DNA from: Spinactinospora alkalitolerans
GTDB lineage: Bacteria > Actinomycetota > Actinomycetes > Streptosporangiales > Streptosporangiaceae
Direction: 5' to 3'
Assembly (NCBI RefSeq): GCF_013408795.1
Contig: NZ_JACCCC010000001.1
Location: 558,001 to 622,000, forward strand
DNA length: 64,000 nt
Numbering within the stretch: position 1 is the stretch's first letter; each line of letters starts with the position of its first letter. Under the pieces are notes generated by a model, which did not search any database, was not told the origin of the DNA, and was given only the letters and a program-made list of their open reading frames with translations. A program made the translations under genes and the position numbers. Positions 41,587-50,492 of this stretch are shown here, piece after piece.

Positions 41587-42283
41587 CTAGCCCGGCTGCG
41601 CCGTGAGAACAAGCAGTTGCGCGAGGAGCGCGAGATCCTGCGCAAGGCCGCGGCTTTCTTCGTCCGGGAGACCAGTCGGTGATGTTCCGACTGATCGACG
41701 AAGAAAAGACGCGCCACTCCGTCTCCCTGATGTCCCGGCTGCTGGGTGTGTCGCGGCAGGGCTATTACAAGCACCACCACCGAACCCAGGACGGCCCCAC
41801 GGCCAAGGAGCGATCCGACACCGACCTGGCGGGCGCATCCAGGCCCACCACAAACGCTCCCGCGGCACCTACGGGGCTCCCCGCCTCCAGGCCGACCTGG
41901 CCGAGCTCGACGGGCTGCGGGTGGGACGCAGCCGGATCGGCCGGCTGATGCGCGCCCATGGCCTGGCCGGGGTGCACCGCCGCACCGGACGCAAAAGCCT
42001 CATCCGCGCCGACTCGATGGCCACAGCTCCGCCGGACCTGGTCGGCCGCGACTTCACCGCTGATGCCCCCAACGTCACATAGACCGCCGACATCACCTAC
42101 GTGCCCACCGATCAGGGGTGGCTCTACCTGGCGGTGGTGGTGGAGGTGTTCTCGCGCCGGATCGTGGGCTGGGCGATGGCCGGGCACATGCGCACCGCAC
42201 TGGTGTGTGACGCGTTGGCCATGGCGGTGGCCGCTCGCCGCCCCTCCCCGGGGCTGGTCCACCACTCTGGCAAGGGGTCGCAG

Positions 42284-43731
42284 TCCGGACGCAACCGGTC
42301 GTCGCGACACTGGCTTCCTGGACCGATGGTAGATGTTCGTTCAGGGCTTCGGCAGGTGTCTTCCAACCGAGGGCTTTGCGGGGTCTGTTGTTGAGTGCGA
42401 GAGCAACGGCCTGGAGTTCGTCGGCATCCCATCGCGACAGGTCTGTGCCCTTGGGGAAGTACTGGCGCAGCAGTCCGTTGGTGTTTTCGTTCGTGTCCCG
42501 TTGCCAGGGGCCGTGCGGGTCGGCGAAGTAGACCTGCAGCCCGGTGTCGATGCGGGTTGGGCATGCCGGACCGGCTCCTTGCCGCGGTCCCAGGTCAGCG
42601 AGCGGCGTAGTTGCTCGGGCAGCGTGGTGATCGCACCGGTGATTGCGGCCTTCACGGCCTCGGTGCCGCGGCCGGCCGGCGTCGGGCCGTTCTTCACCTG
42701 CGGCTCGACGCCGTAGCCGTCGAGCCGCGGCAGGTGCAGCAGCATGGTGAACCGGGCCGTGCGCTCCACGAGCGTGCCGATCGCGGAGCGGCCGGTGCCG
42801 ATGATGAGGTCGCCCTCCCAGTGGCCCGGGACCGCGCGGTCCTCGGCCTCGGCGGGCCGCTCGCTGATCATCACCTCAGGTGTGACGTGACCGCTGGCGC
42901 GCTGTCGGGAGCGTGCTCGCAGAACACGCAGCGCACGCCCGGTACGCAGGCAGGCGACCGGTTCGCGTTTGAGCGCTCCGCGCCCCTGGATGCAGAGAGC
43001 CTGACAGGCCGCCTCGTGCGAGATCCGCATGGAGTCATCATCGGGGAAGTCGGCCTTGAGTCGGTTCGAGATCTGCTCCGGACTCCACGCCGCTGCCCAA
43101 CGCCGGTCTTGATGACGGGGCTTGTTCCGCCCCTTCCACTGCGGTTCCTGCGGCCCCACCACCGGCGTCCCGTCCGGGCACCGGATCTCCCCGGCCGGCC
43201 GGTCCCGCACGTAGTTGCGCAGCCGCTCGTTGGCGGCCGGCTTCGCAGGTTTCGGGCCCGCGCCATCAGCTCCGCCTTCCACTGCGCGGTCGAGGCCCGG
43301 TAGTCGAGCCGTCCGCCACGCGTGGCCGCGTTGCGCCGCAACTCCCGGGAGACGGTCGACGGCGACCTGCCCAGCCGGCGCGCGATCTCGCGGGCTCCTT
43401 CGCCCTGGGCCTTGAGCAGCGCGATCTCCTCGCCTTCTGCAAAGACAGGTACCTGCCCGATAGCGGGCTGAGCTGGATCGACGCCATGCCGCCACGCTCG
43501 CGGAACCACCGTGAACCGACCGGCCCCGACACCCCGCACGCGATCGCCGCGTCCCCGCTGGTCAGCCCCTCGGCGATCGTCACCCAGAACGCCCGCTCCA
43601 CGTCCCGACGAATCGGAGGCCGCCCCGGCGAACGCATCGCCGGACGCACCGTCAACGCCGTCATCCACCCCGCCGGCCTTCCCACGCAACACCTCCACGA
43701 TCAAGTGCTGCGACGACCAATCGAATCCACC
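42284..43731. mobile_element. IS30-family element inserted in IS3 orfB with a CAG target duplication
   Basis: The terminal sequences share GGTCGTCGC..CACT in inverted orientation near 42298-42312 and 43703-43718. The element is bracketed by CAG (42281-42283 and 43732-43734), a 3-bp duplication that splits and repeats a glutamine codon of the host transposase. Length is 1448 bp. Confidence 0.7.
42341..43670 (-). pseudogene. IS30-family transposase, frameshifted
   Basis: Pieces on the minus strand include GRPPIRRDVERAFWVTIAEGLTSGDAAIACGVSGPVGSRWFRERGGM (N-terminal helix-turn-helix) and, in another frame, EEIALLKAQGEGAREIARRLGRSPSTVSRELRRNAATRGGRLDYRAS. The catalytic block AVPGHWEGDLIIGTGRSAIGTLVERTARFTMLLHL...LTWDRGKE follows. 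The C-terminal part with the last acidic residue is in a further frame. At least three indels are needed to explain the reading, so it is inactive as it stands. Confidence 0.75.
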
Positions 43732-44085
43732 CAGTATATGAATCTGGCCTTCGGCCGCCGCTGCGCTGAGGCCGGCATCCGCCCCTCCACCGGGCGCAGT
43801 GGGTCGTGTTTCGACAACGCGGTCACCGAGAGCTTCTTCGCCTCCCTGGAGACCGGACTCATCGACCGCACGGCCTTTGCGACCCGCGCCGAGGCGAAAC
43901 AGGAGGTGTTCTCCTACATCGAGGGGTTCTACAACCCCCATCGGCGACACTCGGCCAACGGCCAACTCAACCCGGCCGAGTACGAACGCCGCCACACCAA
44001 AGCGGCCCGACAGGAGCCCGAAGTGCTGCCTGAGACCGCGTAAAACCCCAATTCACAGGCGTCTACCGAACCGAAGCAACATCAC

Positions 44086-44421
44086 TTGTCCAGCAGCACC
44101 TGCTCCAGCTTCTCCCACACCCCGGCCTACTACCACTCGCGCAACCGCCGCCAGCACCTCACCCCGGAGCCGAACCCCAGCTCCTGAGGCAGGAAGTCCC
44201 ATTGGATCCCGGTATAGAGCACGAAAGGACGATCTGCAGCGTCTTGCGGTCATCGATGCGCCTTCGGCCCGGATGCCCATAGGGCCGATACGGCCGGGGA
44301 TCAGCGGCTCGATCAGACCCCGCAACTCATCACTGACCTCCCACGGCTTGGGACGCGACATCCCTCGCTCCTCACCGTCGACGGCTACAGCTCCACCCCC
44401 GCGCCTCGCCACACCACCCAA
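44086..44421 (-). pseudogene. N-terminal part of an IS5-family transposase cut by the IS3 element
   Basis: From near 44360 on the minus strand the sequence reads MSRPKPWEVSDELRGLIEPLIPG, the start of an IS4/IS5-type transposase. It then runs in shifted frames towards a CW-E-K-L-type segment that stops at the IS3 end. The remaining two-thirds of the gene is not found on the other side of the IS3 element. Confidence 0.6.
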
Positions 44422-44707
44422 TCTGAAACGCCCCCAAGGCCCTGCCCTGACCGCACAGACACGAACAGACCACCTTCAGACCCCCATCACCATGGCGAAA
44501 CGGGTAGTCGGTGAAGCGCGGCAGGAGCTGAGGGCGTTGGCGAATCCGTCAATGGTGTCGGCGGCGGACCACTGGGCAGGACCGGACCCGCTCGCTTCAC
44601 GCGGCCGCTCTTATCTCAGCCGATCCCTGCATCCGCTGGATACCGGCTGAGCCGCCGCATGCACAACAGCGCCACGCCCGCTCGGCTGTCGCCGACGCGT
44701 GAATACT
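44422..44707. other. no recognisable gene
   Basis: Between the IS5 remnant and the ISL3 copy nothing with coding character, hairpin or repeat is seen. The last 40 bases are loosely similar to the sequence beyond the ISL3 terminus at 1495-1530. Confidence 0.35.
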
Positions 44708-46167
44708 GGCTCTGGCACGGATTCGGTGAAGCCTGGCTCTTCTCCGATCAGGCGGCGAGCAGCACGCGCTTGCGCAGCAGGTCCGGGTTGGCGCGCCCAT
44801 ACATCTGCCGCTTCAGCATCTTGAGCCGGTTGACGTGGCCTTCGACCACGCCGGAGCTGTGCGGCAGCGTCAGCCCGGCCACGACGGCGTCCCAGTCGCG
44901 ACCCAGACCGCGGACGAAGGAGTCGAGTTCGGGGATCTGCTCGCCCCGGGCCGCCTTCGTCCACTCGTCCAGCCGGTGGCCCTGCCGGTGGGCCATCATG
45001 CGAGCGAAGCCCTGAATACGCTCGCTGAGACGTTCAAGTTCGGGGCAGGCGTCCAGGACTGCTTTGAGCTGGAGTTGCTGCTCGTGTTCGAGGTGGTCGG
45101 GGTGGCTGAGGATCCAGGCGGTGACCTGGCGGACGGTGGGCGGCTGGGCGGGTTCGGGCGCAGGCACTGACTGGCCGCGCCAGGGGCGGATGTGGTCGCG
45201 CACGCTCGCATAGCTTCCCCATAGCCCTGCTGTTGGAGTTCGTCCCAGAGCACGACGGCGTTGGTGCACTCGTGGGCGAAGCGTTCGCGCAGGTAGGCGT
45301 CGTAGCCAGCCACCTGCCGGGGGCGTTTGCCGGTGCCGTCGTGGGCCAGCAGCTCCTCGGCTGTGGCGGCGCGGGCGAAGCGGCGCACAGTGTTGCGCGC
45401 GAGGTCGAGTTCGCCGACGATCTCGGTGATGGTGCGTCCCTGAGCCAGCAGGTTGTGGACCTGTCGGTGGCGTCGGCGGGTGCGCTCGGCCAGCGGCCCC
45501 TGCCTGATTCCGGGAGACTCGGCCGGCGGTGTTGTCGGTGCCGGTTCGGGCGTGGTGCGGGGCAAGTCCCGGCGGTGGCGGGCGACGGCGCGCTCCACGG
45601 CCGCGGCGAGGTTCTGCCACAGGTGGAACCGATCGGCCACCTGCACCGCCTCCGGGGCGCCCTGGGCGATGCCGTCGGCATAACCCCCGGCCCGGTCCCG
45701 GCAGACGACCTCCACCCCGGGGTGCTGGATGAGCCACTCCTTGAGGGCCTGGGCCGAGCGCTCCGGCAACAGCTCCACCGGGCGCCGGGTCTGGGCATCG
45801 ACCAGCAGGGTCCCGTAGACATGGCCCTTGCGCAGGGCGAAGTCATCGACGCCCAGGACCCGGGGGACGCAGACCTCGGGCTCGCGTTCGGCGCGCACCT
45901 GGCGCAGCAGCGTCATCCGGCTCACGGCCGCGGCCACCCGCGCTGCCAGGCGTGCTCCGGCGCGCCCGCCCAGCGCCATGCCGATGCCGGCGAGCACGTC
46001 GCTCAGCCCCCGGCTGCGACGGGCGTGCGGCACGGTCAGACCGGATCGATCCGCAGACCGGCCAGGTGCGGGAAGAGCAGCGTGAAGAGGGAGGAGAGCG
46101 ACACCCCGCATCATCGCGGGATCGGACCGACATCCGCAGGCGATTCACCGGATCCGTGCCAGAGCCC
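44708..46167. mobile_element. ISL3-family element, second copy
   Basis: Inverted ends: GGCTCTGGCACGGATTCGG-type sequence at 44708-44730 and its inverse at 46144-46166 (TTCACCGGATCCG..GCCAGAGCC) match at all but one or two positions. The element is about 1.46 kb with a single transposase gene on the minus strand. It matches 754-1483 wherever both copies are retained. Confidence 0.82.
44748..46114 (-). pseudogene. ISL3-family transposase, deleted N-terminally and frameshifted
   Basis: The N-terminal zinc-finger section is missing: the sequence passes from the start region directly to RSGLTVPHARRSRGLSDVLAGIGMALGGRAGARLAARVA. The middle (RVLGVDDFALRKGHVYGTLLVDAQTRRPVELLPERSAQALKEWLIQHPGVEVVCRDRAGGYADG) with the catalytic Asp residues is intact. 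A frameshift near 45220 separates QQQGYGEAMRA from VRDHIRPWRG; the C-terminus (AHRQGHRLDEWTKAARGEQIPELDSF...) is in the new frame. The first copy (754-1443) retains the zinc finger lost here. Confidence 0.8.
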
Positions 46168-46438
46168 ATTCTCAAGCGACGTTGACATCGGCGAGTTCCC
46201 AACCGTTTCGCCCCGTGTCGATGTAATGTCACCTGTACTGGCCACAGGCACTCTCCAGGTATGGGCAACCTCCGGTTTCCATGATCCGTCAGAGCCTGCT
46301 TTGACCGGGCGCGCTGGTGCCATGCGTGATACACGCTGCGTGCGGCGGGCGCTACTCGTGGCCGGTTGGTTCCGCGTCAACGGGCGGATTGATGCGGACG
46401 GCTGATCTGCCGGCGCGGGCTGGTGCGCGCGGCAGCAT

Positions 46439-46471
46439 GGGGCGGCGCGGCTCAAGGCCGGGCGCCGCCCC
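46439..46471 (+). terminator. GC-rich hairpin
   Basis: Perfect 10-bp arms GGGGCGGCGC / GCGCCGCCCC around a 13-base loop, in a gene-free stretch between the ISL3 end and the 46671 gene. It probably ends minus-strand transcription from the 46671-47557 pair. Confidence 0.45.
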
Positions 46472-46531
46472 ATGACAGATCGGGAGCGTTGAGGGAGTAT
46501 CTGGACGCCTCGGAGCATCGTTTTCAGGACA

Positions 46532-46570
46532 TGAGGGGCCGTACGCTGCCGACGCGGCTGCGGCCCCTCA
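46532..46570 (-). terminator. GC-rich hairpin downstream of the 46671 gene
   Basis: Perfect 10-bp arms TGAGGGGCCG / CGGCCCCTCA with a 19-base loop, 100 bases past the end of the minus-strand gene at 46671. No T-run is present. Confidence 0.5.
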
Positions 46571-46670
46571 AATGTCCCCGCATCGTTCCTGCCTGACCGC
46601 CCGGCTTGGAAAACCGCGCCGACGGTCCCACATGACAGATCCGGATACCCGTTCAGCCAGCAGCACACGC

Positions 46671-47021
46671 TCACCCCGACTGCTTGAACGCGTGCGCTAT
46701 AGCGGTGTGCGAATGAGTGTCACCTGGCTGCCGACCAGGCGGGTCGCAGTGGTTTCTGCCGGTAGCGGCCATGACCGCCCCGTCTTTCGTGGCACGGCTG
46801 GTCACCTGCTGCTGCAGACGCTTCTCAGCAGCACGGGCGGCATAGTAGACCTGAGCGCGTTCAGCATCGTTGATGGTGGAGATCGTGACCCATCCCTGAC
46901 GTCTCAAGGCAGTGGTGAGCACATCGACCAGCGTTGTGAAAGCGTCCTTCTCAGTCAGCGACCGCGAGGCTGCCGAGGAAGGCATGGGATAGACCTTGCC
47001 GCGGCCGCTGCTGTCCGACAT
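46671..47021 (-). CDS. hypothetical protein next to an ANTAR-domain gene
   Basis: A 116-residue frame starting MSDSSGRGKVYPMPSSAASRSLTEKDAFTTLVDVLTTALRRQGWVTISTINDAERAQVYYAARAAEKRLQQQ. GGGAGGAG lies 7 bases before the ATG, so translation is likely. The helical middle is plausible protein, but the last 30 residues (RNHCDPPGRQPGDTHSH...) look out of frame, so the end may be altered. No family is recognised. It follows the ANTAR gene on the same strand with 56 bases between. Confidence 0.5.
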   Translation of the reverse strand: MSDSSGRGKVYPMPSSAASRSLTEKDAFTTLVDVLTTALRRQGWVTISTINDAERAQVYYAARAAEKRLQQQVTSRATKDGAVMAATGRNHCDPPGRQPGDTHSHTAIAHAFKQSG

Positions 47022-47077
47022 ACCCGTACTCCTCCCAAAAGTGGTGGCCGATCACTTCACGATGTCCGGCTTCGCGG

Positions 47078-47557
47078 TCAGGGCTGCCGGGGCCGGGGCA
47101 CGGCGTACGGGAGGAGGGTACGGCCGAAGCGCTGAGGGTTCTGAGCCGAATCGCAGCCTTTTCCGCTCGCGAGCCATGGAAGTATTGGTGGCGTGGTCGA
47201 GGAGCCGGTGCCGTCGCCATGGTGCCGCTTGGCCGCGTTCAGCTCGGTGGCGATCGTGTGGCGGATCTTCGAGGAAAGAGCGCTGCCTTCGAAGGTTCTG
47301 ACACCGTCGGGGCCGGCGACGATCTCTGCCGCGACGTCGCACAGCTTGATTCCGGTGTTCTGAGAGATACGGGCGATGCTTTGCCGCGCGGCTTCTGCAT
47401 CGCATTGGCGCACGGCCATGACGGCCCCTATGGCCTGATCGATGGTGGCCCTTGACCCCAAAGCGCCATAGAGATCGATGATCCGCTGCTGCAGCCCCGC
47501 GATTTCCGCTGTCAGCGCCTCTGCGGACAGATCTCTCCTTTTTCGTTGGTAATCCAT
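47078..47557 (-). CDS. ANTAR-domain protein (RNA-binding antitermination type)
   Basis: A 159-residue protein from the ATG at 47555-47557, which follows AAAGGGG. The ANTAR domain, three helices that bind paired hairpins in nascent RNA, spans about residues 15-75: LQQRIIDLYGALGSRATIDQAIGAVMAVRQCDAEAARQSIARISQNTGIKLCDVAAEIV. No receiver, GAF or PAS domain precedes it. The rest is basic and not recognised, and the C-terminus may be changed by an indel. It may regulate the adjacent gene after transcription starts. Confidence 0.72.
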   Translation of the reverse strand: MDYQRKRRDLSAEALTAEIAGLQQRIIDLYGALGSRATIDQAIGAVMAVRQCDAEAARQSIARISQNTGIKLCDVAAEIVAGPDGVRTFEGSALSSKIRHTIATELNAAKRHHGDGTGSSTTPPILPWLASGKGCDSAQNPQRFGRTLLPYAVPRPRQP

Positions 47558-48698
47558 GCCGTCCCCTTTACGCACGCCTTCCTCTACCCGACTGGTCTCA
47601 GGCTAAAGACAAGCAAATCCCATGCTGCCACCAGCTCGCCGACATCGCGGTACATCTCTCGGCGCTTCACCAAAACGCCGTATCCGGTCTGCGCCGCTGC
47701 GTCTCTACACGATCAGCCGAGCCGGCTGGACGAGCCGGACGATGTGGTGAAGGAGGGGGCGACGTGTGAGAACAGGCTCTGGCCCGGATTCCGTGCATCC
47801 GCACCGGTAGGAGGGCGTCCGGCCAGTGCGTTGGGCGTTGACGGGGCTGGCGCCCGACGCATTGGCGGTCGCGCTCCGCCGCTACCTGCACGGCCGACGA
47901 CACCTTCCACCCCGAACAGGGCGCGTTCGACGGGCTCACGCCCAAAGAGCGGTACCAGCTCATCAGCCTGCCATGCACCAGTAGTACTTCGTTGAACCAG
48001 GGCTTGCCGGTGACCGCGTGCAGGCTGCCTCATCGGCACAAGGTCTTCTTTCCTAAAGCGCCACACCACTGTCGGGCCGCTCCGGTCGATGCGTCCACGG
48101 CCTCGAGAAGAAGGTGCCATCGACCGTCCATGCTTTGGGTGAGATCGCCGCGCTGGTCTTGATCGCAATGTGTCGCTGCGCAGAGGCGTGGCCCACGGTG
48201 ACTGGTCGACGGACTGCCGCAGGGCCTGCCATGTCGCTGCCGGGCAGACGGATCCCATGGGCTGAATGGAATTGCGGCACCCATCCGGTATCAGCCTGCG
48301 CAGGTAGCACTGGCTCCAGGCGCAGCTGTCTCTGCGGAAGACGAAGACCTCAGCGCAGAACGCCTCAAGGTCGGCCCTTACCTGCTCGCCCTCGGCCGGC
48401 TCCGCAACCCCATCCTCCGGGCTCGACGTGAGATTTCAGAACACAGCGGAGTGCCACGACACCCGTGCCGCATTTGGTTGTGGTCACATTTGGGCAGTAA
48501 ATTCCGGCCCATCCGCCGCAATAGTATTTTTTATCTATTGGGTGATTACGCTCAGTTTTTGCATGGAGGGTTCGGGTATCTGGGGAACTACGGACCGGTG
48601 GCCTTGCCCAATTCGGCCGGAGCCGTGTTGCAGATGAGTGAGCCGCCGGAGCCGGGCCTGGCGGAGCGTCAGGCCGTCGTATCAGGAGAGGGAAACCA
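47558..48698. other. decayed stretch without an identifiable gene
   Basis: Several medium-length frames overlap on both strands, none with a good ribosome-binding site or a recognised motif; they look like remnants in shifted frames. A run such as AERLKVGPYLLALGRLRNPILRAR near 48350-48420 seems coding but has no start. The region 48480-48570 is much richer in A and T (ATAGTATTTTTTATCTATTGGG) and probably holds the promoter of the secreted-protein gene at 48699. Confidence 0.4.
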
Positions 48699-49085
48699 AT
48701 GAAGAAGACTCTGTGCCGCATCGCCGCCGCCGGCGCCGTTGCGCCCGCGCTCGCACTCTCGGCGCCGGCCGCCGCGATGGCCGACGTCTTCTACCACGAG
48801 CACTTCAGTGCGGCAGGCGAGGACGGGGCGTTCTCTTACGAGGTCGAATCCTCCGCCAACGGCGGCTACAACGGCGACTACGGCGGCTACAACGGCGACC
48901 GTGCGGACAACGGCGACGACTACGGCAACGGCGACTACAACGGCAACGGCGACAACGGTGACTACGGCGACAACGGTGACTACGGCGACAACGGCGACAA
49001 CGGCGGCGTCTTCTTCAGCGAGTCGGCCGAGATCGCCACTGAGGACGGCGCCGCCTCCTACGAGGTCGAAAGCGGAACCGACTAG
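48699..49085 (+). CDS. small secreted acidic repeat protein, paralogue of the gene at 39652
   Basis: A 128-residue precursor with a Sec signal peptide (MKKTLCRIAAAGAVAPALALSAPAAAMAD, cleavage near AMA-D). The mature protein starts with a block containing GEDGAFSYEVESS. It continues with Asn/Gly/Asp/Tyr-rich tandem units of the type GDNGDY and GDYNGN (residues about 48-105), and ends with a second copy of the first block, TEDGAASYEVESG. GGAGAGGG lies 8 bases before ATG. Its precursor architecture and DGAxSYExE units match the gene at 39652. The function is unknown; a cell-surface or ion-binding role is a guess. Confidence 0.72.
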   Translation: MKKTLCRIAAAGAVAPALALSAPAAAMADVFYHEHFSAAGEDGAFSYEVESSANGGYNGDYGGYNGDRADNGDDYGNGDYNGNGDNGDYGDNGDYGDNGDNGGVFFSESAEIATEDGAASYEVESGTD

Positions 49086-49179
49086 CAACGGCGCGCGGAA
49101 CCGGTGATCCCAGCCGATCCGCATTCAAAGGCGCGCCGACCGCTCTTCCGCTCTTCGGTATCCAGGCCGGTGCGCGTCG

Positions 49180-49208
49180 AGGTCCCGCCCGTCACGAGGG
49201 CGGGACCT
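49180..49208 (+). terminator. hairpin after the secreted repeat-protein gene
   Basis: Perfect 11-bp arms AGGTCCCGCCC / GGGCGGGACCT with a 7-base loop, 95 bases after the stop at 49085. Confidence 0.7.
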
Positions 49209-49493
49209 CCCACCAAGGCCCGATGTCGGGCATGCCGACACCACGATCCCGTCAACCGGAGTCACCACCATGGGCCGGGACCCTTCGAAGAAGGCAGGGA
49301 CGCAAGACGGCTCTGCGCCGGATCTGCCAGAGCCGATCTCGCGGGTGCGCAGGACGAGCAGGATTTCATCGTCGGAAGCGTTGAGCCTCCTCTCCGGGAG
49401 TCCGTCGCAGAAGGCGCCGATTGGTTCTCGGATGAGGAGGATGGCCTGTGCACAGCCGGACCATGCCCTGCCCAATCAGCTCGTGGGCCTTCC

Positions 49494-50492
49494 CCCCGAG
49501 TAGTGGACATCTCCGACAATGAAGACAGAGGAGGAGTCCATCCACATGGTCATGAAGGTCTAGCCGGCTGAGTTCAAGGACGACGCGGTTGCCCTGTATC
49601 GGTCTCGGCCTCGCTGCACGATCGCCGAGGTCGCCGAGGAGCTGGGCGTCAACCGCGAGACGCTGCGCAACTGGATCCGCAAAGACGAGGAGGCACGCTC
49701 AGCCGGCACCGCCCCGGTCCCGCCCCGCTCGGGTGCCGGGACCGCTGCGGGAGCCCAGCAGAGCCTGGGACAAGAGAACAGGCGGCTGCGCGCCCAGGTC
49801 GCCGAGCTGGAGAAGGAGCGCGAGATCCTGCGCAAAGCAGCCGCCTATTTCGCCGGAGAGATGAGGCCGCGAGCCGCTTCGGTTTCGTCGCCGACCACCA
49901 CGACGCCTACGGCGTCAAGCGGCTGTGCCGGGTCCTGGGACTGGCACGCTCCTCCTTCTAGGGCTGGAAGAAGCGCCGGAGCGCGCAAGCGCAGCGCGCT
50001 GCCCGGGATGCCGAGCTGACGGCCCGAATCCGCGCCGTCCACGACGACGACCCCTCCTACGGGGCACCGCGGATCACCGCCGAGCTGCGCGAGCAGGGCT
50101 ATGAGGTCAACCACAAACGGGTCGAGCGCCTCATGCGCGAGGCCGGGGATCGAAGGCGTGCACCTGCGCAGGAAGGTCCGCACCACCGTGCCCGCCCCCT
50201 GTGACCAGGTGGCGCCCGACCTGGTGGGCCGCGACTTCACCGCTGATGCGCCCAACACCCGCTACGTCGGCGACATCACCTACCTTCCGTGGACGGGGGC
50301 CGGTTCCTGTACCTGGCCACCGTCATCGACCTGTACTCGCGCCGGCTGGCGGGCTGGTCGATCGCCGACCACATGCGCACGTCCCTGGTGAGCGACGCCC
50401 TGGAGGCCGCGGCGCGCGAGCGGGGATCCCTGCGTGGTGCGGTGTTCCACTCCGACCACGGCGCCCAGTACACCTCGGCCGCCTTCGCCGCC
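49494..50492 (+). pseudogene. IS3-family orfA/orfB remnant truncated by IS256 copy B
   Basis: orfA has an in-frame TAG near its start (KV-stop-PAEF, about 49560), then EFKDDAVALYRSRPRCTIAEVAEELGVNRETLRNWIRKDEE and the zipper ENRRLRAQVAELEKEREILRKAAAYFAGE. orfB starts RFGFVADHHDAYGVKRLCRVLGLARSSF, meets a TAG, and continues with PSYGAPRITAELREQGYEVNHKRVERLMREAG and YVGDITYLPW (first Asp). A shift leads to LYLATVIDLYSRRLAGWSIADHMRTSLVSDALEAAARERG and HSDHGAQYTSAAFAA, where IS256 cuts it. The C-terminal Glu region is not found on the far side. Confidence 0.78.

Larger units (their letters stand above)
40350..41682 (+). pseudogene. IS3-family orfA interrupted by an IS5 element
   Basis: The 5' part (40350-40544) encodes MPRTRPTYPSEYREHIIELARTGRTPEELAREFEPFAQTIRNRIAQ, the helix-turn-helix of the IS3-type orfA. 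The frame resumes after the IS5 copy at 41587 with ARLRRENKQLREEREILRKAAAFFVRETSR, the usual leucine-zipper end. Removing the insert and one CTAG copy restores a continuous frame through AELARLRRE. Confidence 0.8.
41679..44043 (+). pseudogene. IS3-family orfB (DDE transposase) with frameshift, stop codon and IS30 insertion
   Basis: The frame opens with SVSLMSRLLGVSRQGYYKHHHR and shifts to RGTYGAPRLQADLAELDGLRVGRSRIGRLMRAHGLAGVHRR. It reads VGRDFTADAPNVT, a TAG stop at 42080-42082, then ADITYVPTDQGWLYLAVVVEVFSRRIVGWAM (first Asp of rve). It is cut at the Gln codon CAG (42281-42283) by an IS30 element. From 43732 it resumes QYMNLAFGRR and SCFDNAVTESFFASLETGLIDR (catalytic Asp and Glu), ending at TAA 44041-44043. 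The combination of stop, frameshift and insertion makes it inactive. Confidence 0.8.
40280..44084. mobile_element. IS3-family element containing nested IS5 and IS30 insertions
   Basis: The ends TGATGTTGCTTCGGTTCGGT (40280 on) and its exact inverse (ending 44084) are perfect 20-bp inverted repeats starting TG and ending CA. Inside are an IS3 orfA and orfB, interrupted by an IS5 element (40545-41586) and an IS30 element (42284-43731). Without these the element would be about 1.3 kb, normal for IS3. The right flank (44086-44421) encodes part of yet another IS5-type transposase. Confidence 0.8.

Noticed and set aside
48880-49010. CRISPR-like array because of short tandem units
   Set aside because: The repeats are in-frame GGCGAC/AACGGC codon units of a secreted protein, with no constant repeat-spacer structure and no cas genes. 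No CRISPR array was found in the window.
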